Shown: positions 10,551 through 21,444 of the stretch, in pieces | Layout of the letters: each line of letters opens with the position of its first letter | How positions within the stretch are numbered: the first letter of the stretch is position 1 | Assembly (NCBI GenBank): GCA_033296885.1 | Contig: MU863903.1 | Span: 124,001-188,000, forward strand | Direction: 5' to 3' | Length of the DNA: 64,000 bases | From: Triangularia verruculosa | Lineage: Eukaryota; Ascomycota; Sordariomycetes; Sordariales; Podosporaceae | Notes under the pieces: generated by a model | Told to the model about the DNA's origin: nothing | Databases searched by the model: none | The model's input: the letters and a program-made list of their open reading frames with translations, nothing else | Program-made: the position numbers and the translations under genes

Positions 10551-12547
10551 ATGTCTCTCCCTTCCCCATTATCATCTGAACCTCCTACCAAACCTCCCTC
10601 CCATCTCCCGGGCCCCAAACCGCCGTCCGACCCCGACTCCGACGCCAACACTCCAGTCCCGAGACAGGTTGACCCTCAGCAATCAACACCATCCAGGCAC
10701 GCGACACCGCTATCCGCTGGTGATTCAAACGGTGTTGTACCGGTCCCCGGTCCCTGGACATCTTCGAAGCACCCACATCCCGCAACGGGATCTGAATTAG
10801 CTGGGGACGACATCGAGATGGACTCCTTAGCACCCTCAAGTCACCGTCGCCGGCGAAGCAGCTTGATTAACCCTGCCAATTCTGCAAACAACCGTCACCG
10901 GTCGCCACACACGAGGGGCCATGCCATTGACGAGCCAAAGATATCAGAGGAGGGGAGTCTGGGGGAACCTCTACGGCTGGAGGAGTTGGACGTGGGTTTG
11001 TCGGACGAGGACCTTCACGATGATGAGGAGACCGGTTTAACAGCAAAAGAGCGGACAAGGAAAAAGAAGAAAAGAACGAGAAACCAATTGCTGGACCAAA
11101 GGATAGTACGAGAGAAGGTGTCGCCAGAAGAACAGAAGCAGGCCGACCGCAACGTCATGAAGGAATTGTTGATCAACGCCGGCCTCATTGGATTATGGTA
11201 CACTTTATCGTTGTTAATATCACTTGTAAGTCATCCCAACTCCTGGCCCATGCCACCGAATACTAACCCCCTCAACCAGTACAACAAATGGATGTTCTCC
11301 CCCGACAAACTCGGCTTCCCTTACCCTATGTTCACCACCGCCACACACATGCTCGTGCAATTTTCCCTAGCCTCACTTGCCCTGTATCTCTTCCCCTCCT
11401 TCCGCCCAACCAACGGCCACGTCCCAAACCCAGGCGAGCTGGACTCGCCCGAATCCAAAAAGCCGTTAATGACACCGTTATTCTACCTCACCCGCATCGG
11501 CCCCTGCGGCCTAGCAACAGGTCTCGACATAGGATTAGGGAATACCTCGTTGCAATTCATCACCCTCACCTTTTACAGTACGACCCCCCTTTTCCCCTCT
11601 CCCTACCCCCTGATACTAACCCCTTTGCCCAAACAGCAATGTGTAAATCCTCCTCCCTAGCCTTCGTCCTCCTCTTCGCCTTCCTCTTCCGCCTCGAATC
11701 CCCCACCTACCGCCTAACCGCCATCATCGCCACCATGACCCTCGGCGTCGTCATGATGGTCGCCGGCGAAGTCAGCTTCAACCTCCCCGGCTTCCTCCTC
11801 GTCATCTCAGCCGCCTTCTTCAGCGGCTTCCGCTGGGCCCTCACCCAAATCCTCCTCCTCCGCAACCCCGCAACCTCGAACCCTTTCTCCTCCATCTTCT
11901 TCCTCGCCCCCGTCATGTTCGTATCTCTCCTATGCCTCGCCATCCCAGTCGAAGGCGTCTCGGGCCTCATCTCGGGCCTCTCCGCCATCGCAGAAGAATA
12001 CGGCACCCTCATGGCCCCCATCCTCCTCCTCTTCCCCGGAATGATCGCCTTCTTCATGACAGCCGCCGAGTTCGCCCTCCTCCAACGAACCTCGGTCGTC
12101 ACCCTCTCCATCGCAGGAATCTTCAAAGAAGCCGTCACCATCAGCGCCGCGGCCATCGTCTTTGGCGACCGCATGACTCCCGTCAACATTTTGGGGTTAT
12201 CCGTCACCCTCGTCGCAATCGGCGCGTACAATTACATCAAGATCGCAAAGATGCGCCGCGAAGCCCAAGAGGACATCCACCGCGGTCAGGAACACCTGCT
12301 GGAAGACCAACAACACACCGACGGTCCTTCTTCCTCCAGCAACGACAGCAGCGATGACGACGAAGACGATTCTTCTCATCACCACCACCCCCGAGGGCGA
12401 GGCCGCGGGGAAGCTGCCAATCTCTTGCGAAGGGACAGTCTCGAGCTCTCGGAAGAAGTGCTGTTCACGGCGGACGGCGCGGAGGTGGTCTCGAGACCAA
12501 TGTCGAGATCACCTGATAAACACCTCCAGGACAGGAGGGAGGATTAA
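10551..12547 (+). CDS. TPT-family nucleotide-sugar/triose-phosphate-type transporter
   Basis: Three exons (10551-11225, 11280-11577, 11637-12547) encode 627 residues. The first 200 residues are Pro/Ser-rich and charged, with an RKKKKRTRN cluster. About ten hydrophobic helices follow, beginning LLINAGLIGLWYTLSLLIS. The pattern (ATGLDIGLGNTSLQFITLTF, later MCKSSSLAFVLLFAFLF, then LQRTSVVTLSIAGIFKEA) is that of the TPT branch of the drug/metabolite superfamily, close to SLC35C2-type proteins and yeast YML038C. Such proteins sit in Golgi or ER membranes; the substrate cannot be read from sequence. The C-terminus is acidic with a Ser/Asp run and HHHH. Both introns have clear TACTAAC or CTAAC branches. 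Confidence 0.88.
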
Positions 12548-13168
12548 AAAAGAAACAAAAAAAACCTTGGACTATGTATATATAACATTTGCAAAATTCC
12601 CCTTGTTGTTCTTTTTCGTCAGCTCGTCATCATCATCATCATTGTATATCCATGATACCCCGGAAAGAAACAACAGAAGAACAGAAAGATGGTTTTATCT
12701 ACTTGTGACATTGTCAAAGCGGGAGGGGGAGAGGTTTCAAAAACAAGCATAGACAAACATGGCGAACACGGGAGCGAAGTAAGGATGGCGTTTTTTTTTT
12801 TTTTTTTTTTTTTTTGGAGAGGTTGTTGGTTGGGATGTCTGTTTTTGAATAACATATAAAGCGTGTACATTTCTCGTCATTATCGCAACATACCAACATA
12901 GCATACATCGTATTTCGAAAAAACACAAAATAGCAAATCATATATATATATATGAATCGTGTCAAATATGACCCAAGGCCAGTGTCTTTTGTAGAGGTTA
13001 AACTAACGTATATCGATCATCGTAGACCATGCTCTATCTACCAAAGTAAACAAATTGTATACACAGTGGCTGGCTGCTAACACCGGGGGAATGTCCTCAT
13101 AGCACTCATTATCCAACCACACTGCCAAACGACCAACTCACACGCCGAAGCAATGCTGATAATTCCGC
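12548..13168. other. Convergent 3' region with poly-T and TA tracts
   Basis: 620 bp between converging genes. It has a 25-nt T run (12791-12815) and a TATATATATATAT tract at 12941-12953. No gene seen. Confidence 0.6.
12791..12815. repeat. 25-nt poly-T tract
   Basis: A homopolymer of 25 T in the 3' region after the transporter gene. The repeated appearance of such tracts in this window is a feature of its non-coding DNA. Confidence 0.95.
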
Positions 13169-14290
13169 TCAACCAAGCAACTTCAATCCTCCCTTCGTCT
13201 TCTGTCCCGGCTTCACAATCCCACCCCCAGCCGCAGGACCCAGATGCGGCTGATACGCGCCAGCACTCTTCTCCTGTTCATGACCCATCCCATTACCAGA
13301 CTTATTCCCCCCACTCCCCCTCTTATGCTGGTGCTTTCCCTTCCTCTCTTCCTTCACAGTCTGTGGCTTGATTTCCGTCTTGGCTTTCCGCACAACTACG
13401 GGATGGCTCTGTATATACTTGCCGTTCATCTCCTTGGCAGCCTGGAAGAAGTCGTCTGGATCGCTAAAACTCACAAAACCAAAGCCTTTGCTCTTGGTCG
13501 TCCGCTTGTCACGGACAACCTTGGCCTTTTGCACGCTCTTCCACCGAGAAAACGCTTTGAGTAGGGAGTCATCTGTGGTCTCACCAGCCAGGTTACCAAC
13601 GAACAGACGCAAGTGGGTAGGGTCCCATTCGAGGAGGGTGTCGTCTTGCCATTTCTTGCCACCGCCTTCTCTGTAGACTGTCTTCTTTTTCTCGTTTGGA
13701 TCCCCGCCAGCATTATTGTCGGTTGTATCGGTGGTAGCTCCGTTGGTGCCCTTGACTGCAGTCTTGTTGGCTGGGTCAGAAGGGTCTTTCGGCATGTAAG
13801 CACTCTGCCATTGCGCAATCTGGGCGGCCATCTCGGGGTCATAGTCGCCTGCCCCACCAGCCGAGGCAGCTACCGGAGCGGCGAAAGGGTTTCGGATCAC
13901 GGGGGGTGCTGAGTAGCTGTTGGCGGAGGGAGCGCCGTAGTAGCTCGGGGCTGCTTGTGCCACGGGCGCTTGCGGATAGCTTTGTTGTTGATAGTTGTAT
14001 GCTACTGGTTGACCATAGCCAGCTCCTACGGTGGAAGCTGATGGGGTGCCCATATAGGGCGCTGTGGAAGGAGGCGCGCCATAGCCGGGTGCGGCAGCGG
14101 CGCCGTAGCCAGTGTAGGACGGTGGTGCTGAGTAGCCGGGAACTGAGGGAGCAGGAGCAGATACGGGAGTAGCTGAGAAGGCAGGTTTGAAGGCAGGTTT
14201 GAAGCCGGCGGGCTTGGTAGTCGGAGGACGTGGGGGCAGCGAAGGGTGCGACGTCGACTTTGGAAGACCTGGAGGACCCGGGTACGACAT
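13169..14290 (-). CDS. RBM42-like RNA-binding protein (single RRM)
   Basis: One exon, 373 residues. The start is the ATG of MSYPGPPGLP; an in-frame TTG upstream is ignored. The first 150 residues are Pro/Ala/Tyr/Gly-rich (repeated GYGA, SAPP). One RRM follows, with RNP2 LFVGNL at 229-234 and RNP1 KGFGFVSF at 268-275. The region EWDPTHLRLFVGNLAGE before the RRM and the basic, Gly-rich tail are typical of the RBM42 family, linked in animals to splicing and mRNA metabolism. It is divergently arranged with TAF7. Confidence 0.85.
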   Translation of the reverse strand: MSYPGPPGLPKSTSHPSLPPRPPTTKPAGFKPAFKPAFSATPVSAPAPSVPGYSAPPSYTGYGAAAAPGYGAPPSTAPYMGTPSASTVGAGYGQPVAYNYQQQSYPQAPVAQAAPSYYGAPSANSYSAPPVIRNPFAAPVAASAGGAGDYDPEMAAQIAQWQSAYMPKDPSDPANKTAVKGTNGATTDTTDNNAGGDPNEKKKTVYREGGGKKWQDDTLLEWDPTHLRLFVGNLAGETTDDSLLKAFSRWKSVQKAKVVRDKRTTKSKGFGFVSFSDPDDFFQAAKEMNGKYIQSHPVVVRKAKTEIKPQTVKEERKGKHQHKRGSGGNKSGNGMGHEQEKSAGAYQPHLGPAAGGGIVKPGQKTKGGLKLLG

Positions 14291-14993
14291 GATGAATTTC
14301 TTGTTCAAGAAGGTTGCGCCGATAACGGTTTTGAAAAAAAAGACCGTTATGTGTGTAAGGTACGTACCTGTGAGCCGACGGCTATTCCCCTACTAATTTT
14401 TCAACCGAGTTGTCTGGCTCACGAGAGAGTTGTGATGTGGTGGTGGACTTGTTGACCAGAGGGAGAGAGATGTGAGGACGTGACGTGCCAAAAAGGCTGA
14501 CGCTCCCAAACTCGAGTCCCAATTGTGGCCAAGGTGGCTGCATGTGGCTGGAAGGTCATTCAGCGGGCCATTGGAGATACAGGAAATTGCGGGGCTATAC
14601 CTGATAAGGCTTATCAAGGAAGCAAGCGAATATCAGCGGTCCGAGCTTCTAGAATCTCGACATCCACTCTTGAGCTCTGAGGTACCTTGCTGGCCACCTC
14701 CGGCCTGCAACCAGCAGCAATTCCAACGCGGGGCATCTGAAAGCTTCTGTTTCCTCTCCATCGCTTTTCTCACGTTTTAGCGACACCGCGATTAGGTTTT
14801 CTTGATTTCCGCTTCAATCTGTCAATTCACCGACTCCAAGATTTCCAACCGCCGCAAATACAGCCAAGCACTCTTCTCTCACGATTTCCCATCCAAGTCG
14901 CGACTTCTGCTCCAGACTCATAACCACCGGAAACGATACGTCGCGAGATATCAGTAGCCATCGCGATACGACAGACTTGCTACAAACGCCAGG
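14291..14993. other. Divergent promoter region, RBM42-like / TAF7
   Basis: 703 bp between two divergent start codons. It contains the inverted GATA pair and a pyrimidine-rich leader before TAF7. No other gene seen. Confidence 0.6.
14602..14616. promoter_or_regulatory. Inverted pair of GATA sites
   Basis: TGATAAGGCTTATCA holds two WGATAR-type sites (TGATAAG and its reverse complement) facing each other around one base. It lies in the divergent promoter, 312 bp upstream of the RBM42-like ATG and 378 bp upstream of TAF7. Fungal GATA factors (nitrogen, iron, light) bind such sites; which one, if any, is unknown. Confidence 0.45.
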
Positions 14994-16544
14994 ATGGAAC
15001 AACCTCCACCCCCACCCGTCCCAGGGCGGCTGACTCTCAAGACGACCAGTTCGGCCCTTGGCCCGACAAGTCCTCCTCCTGGCATATCCGGCTCCAGCGC
15101 AATGTCGCCCGGTGCTCAGACGCCATCAGCAGGCCCTGGGAAGATCAAACTGGTTCGAAAGTCGCTCCCGCCCACACCCGCCGAACCCAATCCTCCCTCC
15201 AGCTACTTTCCTCCAGTAAATGCGACTGCCGATGCCGTTGCTGTCGCGCCACCGACGCTTCCCAAGATCACAACCACCAAGGCTGGGAGGAGACCAAAAC
15301 CTACCTTGAAAAAAAGGGCCCACCAGAGCGACGACGATGAGGATGTACCTTTAGCCAATGGCTCTGGTCCATTCGCTAAGAAGACGAAGATCACACTCAA
15401 GCCAACAACTCCCGGCGGCAGTATCACTACAGCCCCAAAACTCAAACTCAAGCCGGTGGGCAAAATCCCCCACCGGCCTCTCGGCGAAGGCTACGACTCG
15501 GAGGCGGAAGATCGCGAGATTGATCCGGTGATTGAGGAGCAATTCGTTCTCCGCATGCCGGACAATGAAGATTGCGACTATATACGGCAGTGCATTCATG
15601 AGAAGAAAATCGGCAATGGGGCAGAAGTCAACTTCAAGTTTCTCGACGACGAAGGCCGCCGCGCCGTGTGGATTGTGCGCGGAAAGTACTACGCCGCTAT
15701 TCTCCTCGATCTTCCCACCATTACTGAGGGTATGAAGACGTGGGACAAGAAGGCCATGGTCAAATCCGCAGACATCTGCCAGATGATGCTGGTCTTCGCC
15801 GAAGTTAAGAACGAGGAGGAAGCCAGAACCGCGCCGCTCCCTAAGGCCGTTGAGCACGGTCATCGCTGGCCGCATGGTATAACACCACCAATGCACGATG
15901 CGAGAAATCGGAGGTTCCGCAAGCGGTTGTCGAAACTCGAGATCCAAAACAAGGAGGCCGAGGTTGAGCGACTGTTGGCGGCGGACAAGGAGGCCCTCAG
16001 CACCAGAACCGAAGTGATTGACAGCAGAATCGTCGAAGAGTCAGAATCTGAGGACTATGATGAGGATGCTGAGGGCGAGGAGGATGACGAGCAGCTTGAT
16101 AAGGTCGAGGAGGAGCTGGACGAGGAGGCGCTGATGGATGCTTTCATGAACGCGCCCGAGACGCCCATGGATGGTATCGACCAGCCTACACCAGCTGTCG
16201 CGCCAGATGCTGTCACGCCACTTACCGCCAATACTGGCACCCCGGTTGCTCAGACTGAAGAAGAGGAGGTTGTTGAGGAGGAAGAGTCTGATGAAGACGA
16301 GGAGGAGTCTGAAGAAGATGGGGACGATGATGACGATGACGATGGAGACGAGGACGATCACGACGACAAGGCTAGTGTCCGCGCCGAGATTGCGAACCTC
16401 AAGAAGCAGCTCAAGACGTACGAGGAGCAGCTTGCCAAGTCGGTCGGTGCGATTATTCGGAAGCGCATCGAGGCGTCTATCAGGAGTGTCAAGTCGGAGA
16501 TTGACCTCAAGATGTCGTCCATTGGGGAGGTGGAGGATTATTGA
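14994..16544 (+). CDS. TAF7: TFIID subunit TAF7 (TAFII55)
   Basis: One exon, 516 residues. Residues 1-150 are Pro/Ser/Thr- and Lys-rich. The TAFII55 domain starts at about 179 with VIEEQFVLRMPDNEDC and continues with DYIRQCI, a long conserved block including RRAVWIVRGKYYAAILLDLP and TITEGMKTWDKKAMVKSADI, and ends near HRWPHGITPPMHDARNRRF. A long acidic stretch (about 345-460, with DDDDDDGDEDDHDD) leads to a C-terminal coiled coil (IANLKKQLKTYEEQLAKSVG). TAF7 contacts TAF1 in TFIID and restrains its activity. Domain order and length fit fungal TAF7. Confidence 0.95.
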   Translation: MEQPPPPPVPGRLTLKTTSSALGPTSPPPGISGSSAMSPGAQTPSAGPGKIKLVRKSLPPTPAEPNPPSSYFPPVNATADAVAVAPPTLPKITTTKAGRRPKPTLKKRAHQSDDDEDVPLANGSGPFAKKTKITLKPTTPGGSITTAPKLKLKPVGKIPHRPLGEGYDSEAEDREIDPVIEEQFVLRMPDNEDCDYIRQCIHEKKIGNGAEVNFKFLDDEGRRAVWIVRGKYYAAILLDLPTITEGMKTWDKKAMVKSADICQMMLVFAEVKNEEEARTAPLPKAVEHGHRWPHGITPPMHDARNRRFRKRLSKLEIQNKEAEVERLLAADKEALSTRTEVIDSRIVEESESEDYDEDAEGEEDDEQLDKVEEELDEEALMDAFMNAPETPMDGIDQPTPAVAPDAVTPLTANTGTPVAQTEEEEVVEEEESDEDEEESEEDGDDDDDDDGDEDDHDDKASVRAEIANLKKQLKTYEEQLAKSVGAIIRKRIEASIRSVKSEIDLKMSSIGEVEDY

Positions 16545-18885
16545 GGACGATTGGTGGTTTTTTTTTCATGAGGGTGGTGGAGGGTTTTTTTACGTTGAAT
16601 ATAATTACAAGGCTGCTAGTGCGGCCAAACTTGGTTTTCATTGTACATAAACATTATTTTCTTTCTTTCGGGGGCATCAAAACTCGGTTTGAAGCCCAGG
16701 TGGTTTCAGAGAAATTTCAGAGAAAAGGGGATACATTGATGCTTTCGATCTTCAGCGGGCGGTTAAGGGGCGTTTTTTCACAGCGTATTGGGGATGATGA
16801 TATCAAAGCGGGTAGAAGGATGGGTGTTTAGCTTGCTGGGTTTTCTCGCAATAAGGGATGTGGATGGGGGCGGACAATGGGGAGGCGTTTGAGGTTTATG
16901 ATGGGCTTTCTTTTAGATACAATATTAATGTACAACACAAACTGACGTCTCAATCTGTCCCTTTCATGCTCTTTGGTGACAGCTGTTGTCTTACTCGAGT
17001 GTATTCAAGCTGGCTGTCGACAGTCATTGGCAACCAAGTGCGGAGTTAGAACGGGAGGGCGGCAAAATCATAGACATTTGCCTCGAACTCCGGTGGACAG
17101 TTCCACGGAGGGTTCCTCTGTAGCTTTTTGGTGATTACATTGCCTCCAAATCTTAGCTGTGGATAAGTATTTTAAATCAGAGGGTGGTTGTGATATCATT
17201 GATTCCGGTATACGGGGAAGGACGACGTCGGACATTGGAGCTTAATCATCACCCACAGTCCATTTAACCAAACAAGGGGGTGCCGATCAGAACCCCACTT
17301 TCAAATCGAGGGGTCTTTTTCTTTTTAACCCATGAACCCCTCCTTACGCTGCTTTGCTTGGCTCAACATTTCTGCAACCCTTTGAGACACAAGTCGCCGC
17401 GAAGAAAAGAGGCGAAAGGGCTGAGCATTTTCCAATGCGCCGGTTGCGAATACCGGAGTTTGAAGCGGACGGTTATCGGAGTTCAGATTTTTTCTTTTCC
17501 ATGAGAAAGAAGGGAAATAATCCTATTGGTTCGTGTTAAGAAAAGCCTGATATCAAAAAAAGCGCGGTCCCCTGGTTGTCTCTCGATGTTGCCCCAGCCA
17601 GAGGGGATGCGGGAATTTGGTGAAAAGCTGTTGTGTAAGAAGAAGAAGAGAGCCCATCTTTGGGGGTTGGTGGGGAGTCCACTTTCACCTTCCAGGTCTC
17701 GAAACCGTGGGGGCGCCGCCAAAGCACCGGACTTGTTGTCAGTGTCAGTGTCAATTTTTTGTGTTAGTTCGTTCCTGGTGGTGGAAGCTTGTTAGGGTCC
17801 CCTGGATGTAACACTTCCCCTGGGTTAGGTTCGTCTTGAAGATATCTGAATCCGCGGAGGTCGGAGATGAACCTTTACCTCAAAGCGGTTTGTAAAAAGG
17901 CATTGGACTACCTAGGTATGTCAGGGGCAGGCTGATGGCAGGAACGTATGTCCGGCAGCTGGCCCGTGTCTTGACGGAGTTGCTGTCATTGTGGGCATTG
18001 GTGGGATCCGGCGCCGGAAGCTTCATGTTCGTCCAAATGCGCGCGCGGCGGGTCACCTTAGGTTGTGTTACTGCGGTCTGCGGTTGTCTGTGCCGTGCTT
18101 CCCCCGAGCGGCACCTGGGGGCGCTGGTGTTTCGAAACCAACAAGATGCTGAATCCGAAGCAGAACATGTCGGACTAAGAAAAGAATGTAGGTAGGGTCC
18201 TGTTTTAGCTCCCTTCCTGTATGCCGTTGATGGCCATGATGGGTTCGAAGGCTCTCGGGGTTCCCAACAAAAGCCGGCATCTTTATGGGAAGCTAGATGC
18301 CCTCGGACGCTCCGAAGGACGGTGGAATTTGTCACTCGGTCCTGGGTCCAACCGCCCAGCTCCCACGCGATGGCGGATAAGTCCCCCAAGCTCGCAGCTC
18401 CGGGGCGGCGAAACCGATAGCTTCATCAGACGGCTGGGAGGATCTGATAAAAATACAAAGGCTCATCCTAGGATGGCCCCTCCTGTTGGAGACAGGCAAG
18501 GGAGCACATCCCGGTCATTGGGGGGGACAAGCAAGCTTCCAACTGCCTAAGAGCTCAGAGAGCGGTCGACTGAGTAAGCCCCGCGTCAAATTATCCGCTG
18601 TCTGGGAGCCCATATCCACGTTTCCCGTCAGGCCAAGCTGCCCGCTGTCCCGCTGTTCGCTGCACGCACTTGAACAAGACCCTCCCCCTCCGACCTCGAA
18701 AGCTTGGGTCCTCTTAAAAGTTTCGTCATCCAGTCCGCCATTTCTCCCCTCCCTCTCCGACTTTCTCCATAACAAATCCCCCTGGCTGAGGATTTCCCCT
18801 TTTCACCCATTCTTGCTCCGGATAGCATCTCTACAACTTCACTTTTGCACCTTTTCGAATCCTTCTGCTGCAAAATTCCTCTACA
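16545..18885. other. 2.3-kb gene-poor region upstream of 6PGD
   Basis: Reading frames here are short, overlap on both strands, and have Arg/Ser/Pro-rich compositions typical of chance ORFs in GC-rich DNA. The last 200 bp are strongly pyrimidine-rich, as expected of a highly expressed promoter and leader. CCCCT/AGGGG stress-element-like words occur but are too short to be significant alone. Confidence 0.5.
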
Positions 18886-20848
18886 ATGTCTGGCGCTGTG
18901 TAAGTTGTCTTTACCCCACCTCCCCGCTCCGTCACCCAGACAGCAAGAAGTCGGGAGCAACATGGGCGCGCGTATTTGCGCCGGGGGCTCGAGTCATCGG
19001 CGCGGGACTTGAATAGCCTCACTCGAGGCAATGCAATATAATGCGCCTGTTGTTGCTTGACACACTAGACTTTCCACAATGGCCTCTGCCGGTGATGGAG
19101 TGCTCGCCTATCTACACCTACTGAGTCCCCCCTCCTCAGCGCCCGCCTGGCGAACATCAACGTCGGCGGTGTTGTGAACGCTGCTGGCTCCTTCCTTAAC
19201 CTCCAATCACAAAGAAATGCTAACAGTGATGGCGGAAGTGCTGATCTCGGCCTCATCGGCCTGGCCGTCATGTAAGTCTACAACCCCCAGTGGTTCCGCA
19301 GAGCAGCCTCGGGGGCAGCGTGCTGACGGTACGTGAACAAAAAGGGGCCAGAACTTGATTCTGAACATGGCCGACCATGGCTTCACTGTCTGCGCTTTCA
19401 ACCGTACCGTTTCCAAGGTCGACCGCTTCCTTGCCAACGAGGCCAAGGGCAAGAGCATTGTCGGCGCTCAGTCTACCGAAGAGTTCGTCAAGAAGCTCAA
19501 GAGCCCCCGCCGCATCATGCTTCTCGTCCAGGCCGGCAAGGCTGTCGACGACTGGATCGAGACCCTCCTTCCCCTGCTCGAGGCTGGTGACATCATCATC
19601 GATGGCGGTAACTCACATTTCCCCGACTCCAACCGGAGAACAAAGTACCTTGCCTCCAAGGGTCTCCGCTTCGTCGGCGCCGGTGTCTCCGGTGGTGAGG
19701 AGGGTGCCCGCTACGGCCCCTCCATCATGCCCGGTGGTGATGAGTCAGCCTGGCCCTTCATCAAGGACATCTTCCAGAGCATCGCTGCCAAGAGCGGTGG
19801 TGAGGCCTGCTGCGAGTGGGTTGGTGACGAGGGGTCTGGCCACTATGTCAAGATGGTGCACAACGGTATCGAGTACGGTGACATGCAGTTGATCTGCGAG
19901 GTATGTCTAACGTTGCTGTCGTCAATGACGGAGAGCTTGTGAAAAACGGAGGGGCTGACTGTGTGGAAATAGGCGTACGATATCATGAAGCGCGGTCTCG
20001 GCATGAACAGCAAGGAGATTGGTGACATCTTCACCAAGTGGAACACTGGTGTCCTCGACTCTTTCCTGATCGAGATCACCAAGGACATCATGTACTACAA
20101 CGATGAGGATGGCAAGCCTCTCGTTGAGAAGATCCTCGACAAGGCCGGCCAGAAGGGTACCGGCAAGTGGACTGCCGTCAACGCCCTTGACTTGGGCATG
20201 CCCGTCACCCTCATTGCCGAGTCTGTGCTCGCCCGCTGCCTGTCCGGCATCAAGGAGGAGCGTGTCAAGGCTTCCGCCAAGCTCGAGTTCGTTGGCCGTG
20301 CCACCACGTTCGAGGGCAACAAGGAGCAGTTCCTCGAGGACCTCGAGCAGGCCCTCTATGCCTCCAAGATTATCTCGTATGCCCAGGGCTTCATGCTCAT
20401 GCAGGAGGCCGCCAAGGAGTACGGCTGGAAGCTCAACAAGCCCTCGATTGCCCTCATGTGGCGTGGTGGCTGCATTATCCGCTCCGTCTTCCTGAAGGAC
20501 ATCACTGCTGCCTACCGCAACAACCCCGACCTTGAGAACCTCCTCTTCGACGACTTCTTCAACAAGGCCATCCACAAGGCCCAGCCCGGCTGGAGAGACG
20601 TCGTCTCCAAGGCCTCGCTCCTTGGTATCCCGATCCCCTCTTTCTCCACGGCCCTGTCGTGGTTCGACGGCTACAGGACTAAGGATCTTCCCGCCAACCT
20701 CCTCCAGGCCCAGCGTGACTACTTCGGTGCCCACACCTTCAGAATCAAGCCCGAGGCTGCCTCGGCCAAGTACCCCGAGGGACAAGATATCCACGTCAAC
20801 TGGACCGGCAGAGGAGGCAATGTCTCTGCTTCTACCTACCAAGCATAA
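18886..20848 (+). CDS. GND1: 6-phosphogluconate dehydrogenase (decarboxylating)
   Basis: Four exons (18886-18899, 19227-19271, 19345-19900, 19973-20848) encode 496 residues. Exon 1 is only 14 nt (MSGA plus two bases) and intron 1 is 327 nt. The NADP-binding start is GLAVMGQNLILN at 16-27. The family also requires [31 protein letters not shown] and [20 protein letters not shown], all present; the last contains the catalytic Lys. It converts 6-phosphogluconate to ribulose-5-phosphate with NADPH production in the oxidative pentose phosphate pathway, in the cytosol. Codon use is strongly C-ending, consistent with high expression. Full length. Confidence 0.97.
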
Positions 20849-21444
20849 ATATAAAACTGGAGCATGGATTAATGGGATGGGAAATGGGCAACAACAAAAA
20901 GCTGATGCAGGCTGCTTATTTAAATGGATAGTTAGCTCATGATGTTTCGTGACGGAACGGAACGGAACGTGAGATTAGATACCGCAACTGTCAAGCAATG
21001 ATATTATGATTTTTCGGTTCAACAAAATAATATTGGGAGCAAGCACCAGTGAGGCTCTGATGACGTGATCAACCTGTTGACAGACTGTGGATGGTGGTTG
21101 AGAGGGTGGTGATCACGTGGGTAGGTAAGTGACTTGCAGCTTGGCAGTGAGCAACAGTGGGGCCAAGTGAATGCACGGACCGCCTCTTTTGGCCTGCAGG
21201 TCCATCTTTTTGGTTGGCGGGCGTTTCTGGGCGTGTCAATCAGCCAAAGTCCAACCTCCAATTCGCGACAGGAAAAGCGCGATCGCAAAGTCAACCAAGT
21301 TCGGCGCGCACCCCTCGTTTTCATCTGCATCGCAACCGAGTCATACAGATAATCGACTCCGGCCACAGGGCCAGCTGGATTGGTCACATTTCCTCTACTT
21401 TGACTGACTTTCGGCATTTTTTTACGACCAAGCAGTCCCTCACA
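20849..21444. other. Intergenic, 6PGD to Ssr4
   Basis: About 600 bp with the 6PGD 3' end (GGAAC repeated three times near 20955) and the Ssr4 promoter. It contains an inverted repeat, ACGTGATCA at 21063-21071 and TGATCACGT at 21110-21118; the right arm overlaps a CACGTG E-box at 21114-21119. No other gene seen. Confidence 0.55.
21063..21118. promoter_or_regulatory. Inverted repeat with CACGTG E-box upstream of ssr4
   Basis: Perfect 9-bp arms (ACGTGATCA / TGATCACGT) are separated by 38 bp, 327 bp upstream of the Ssr4 start. The right arm extends into CACGTG, a bHLH-type site. Function is inferred only. Confidence 0.3.

Noticed and set aside
18486..19016. 176-codon plus-strand frame overlapping the start of 6PGD
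   Set aside because: Runs through the pyrimidine-rich 6PGD leader and its first intron in another frame; no domain.
19922..20842. 306-codon minus-strand frame in the 6PGD gene
   Set aside because: Antisense of strongly C-ending codons in 6PGD; no domain of its own.
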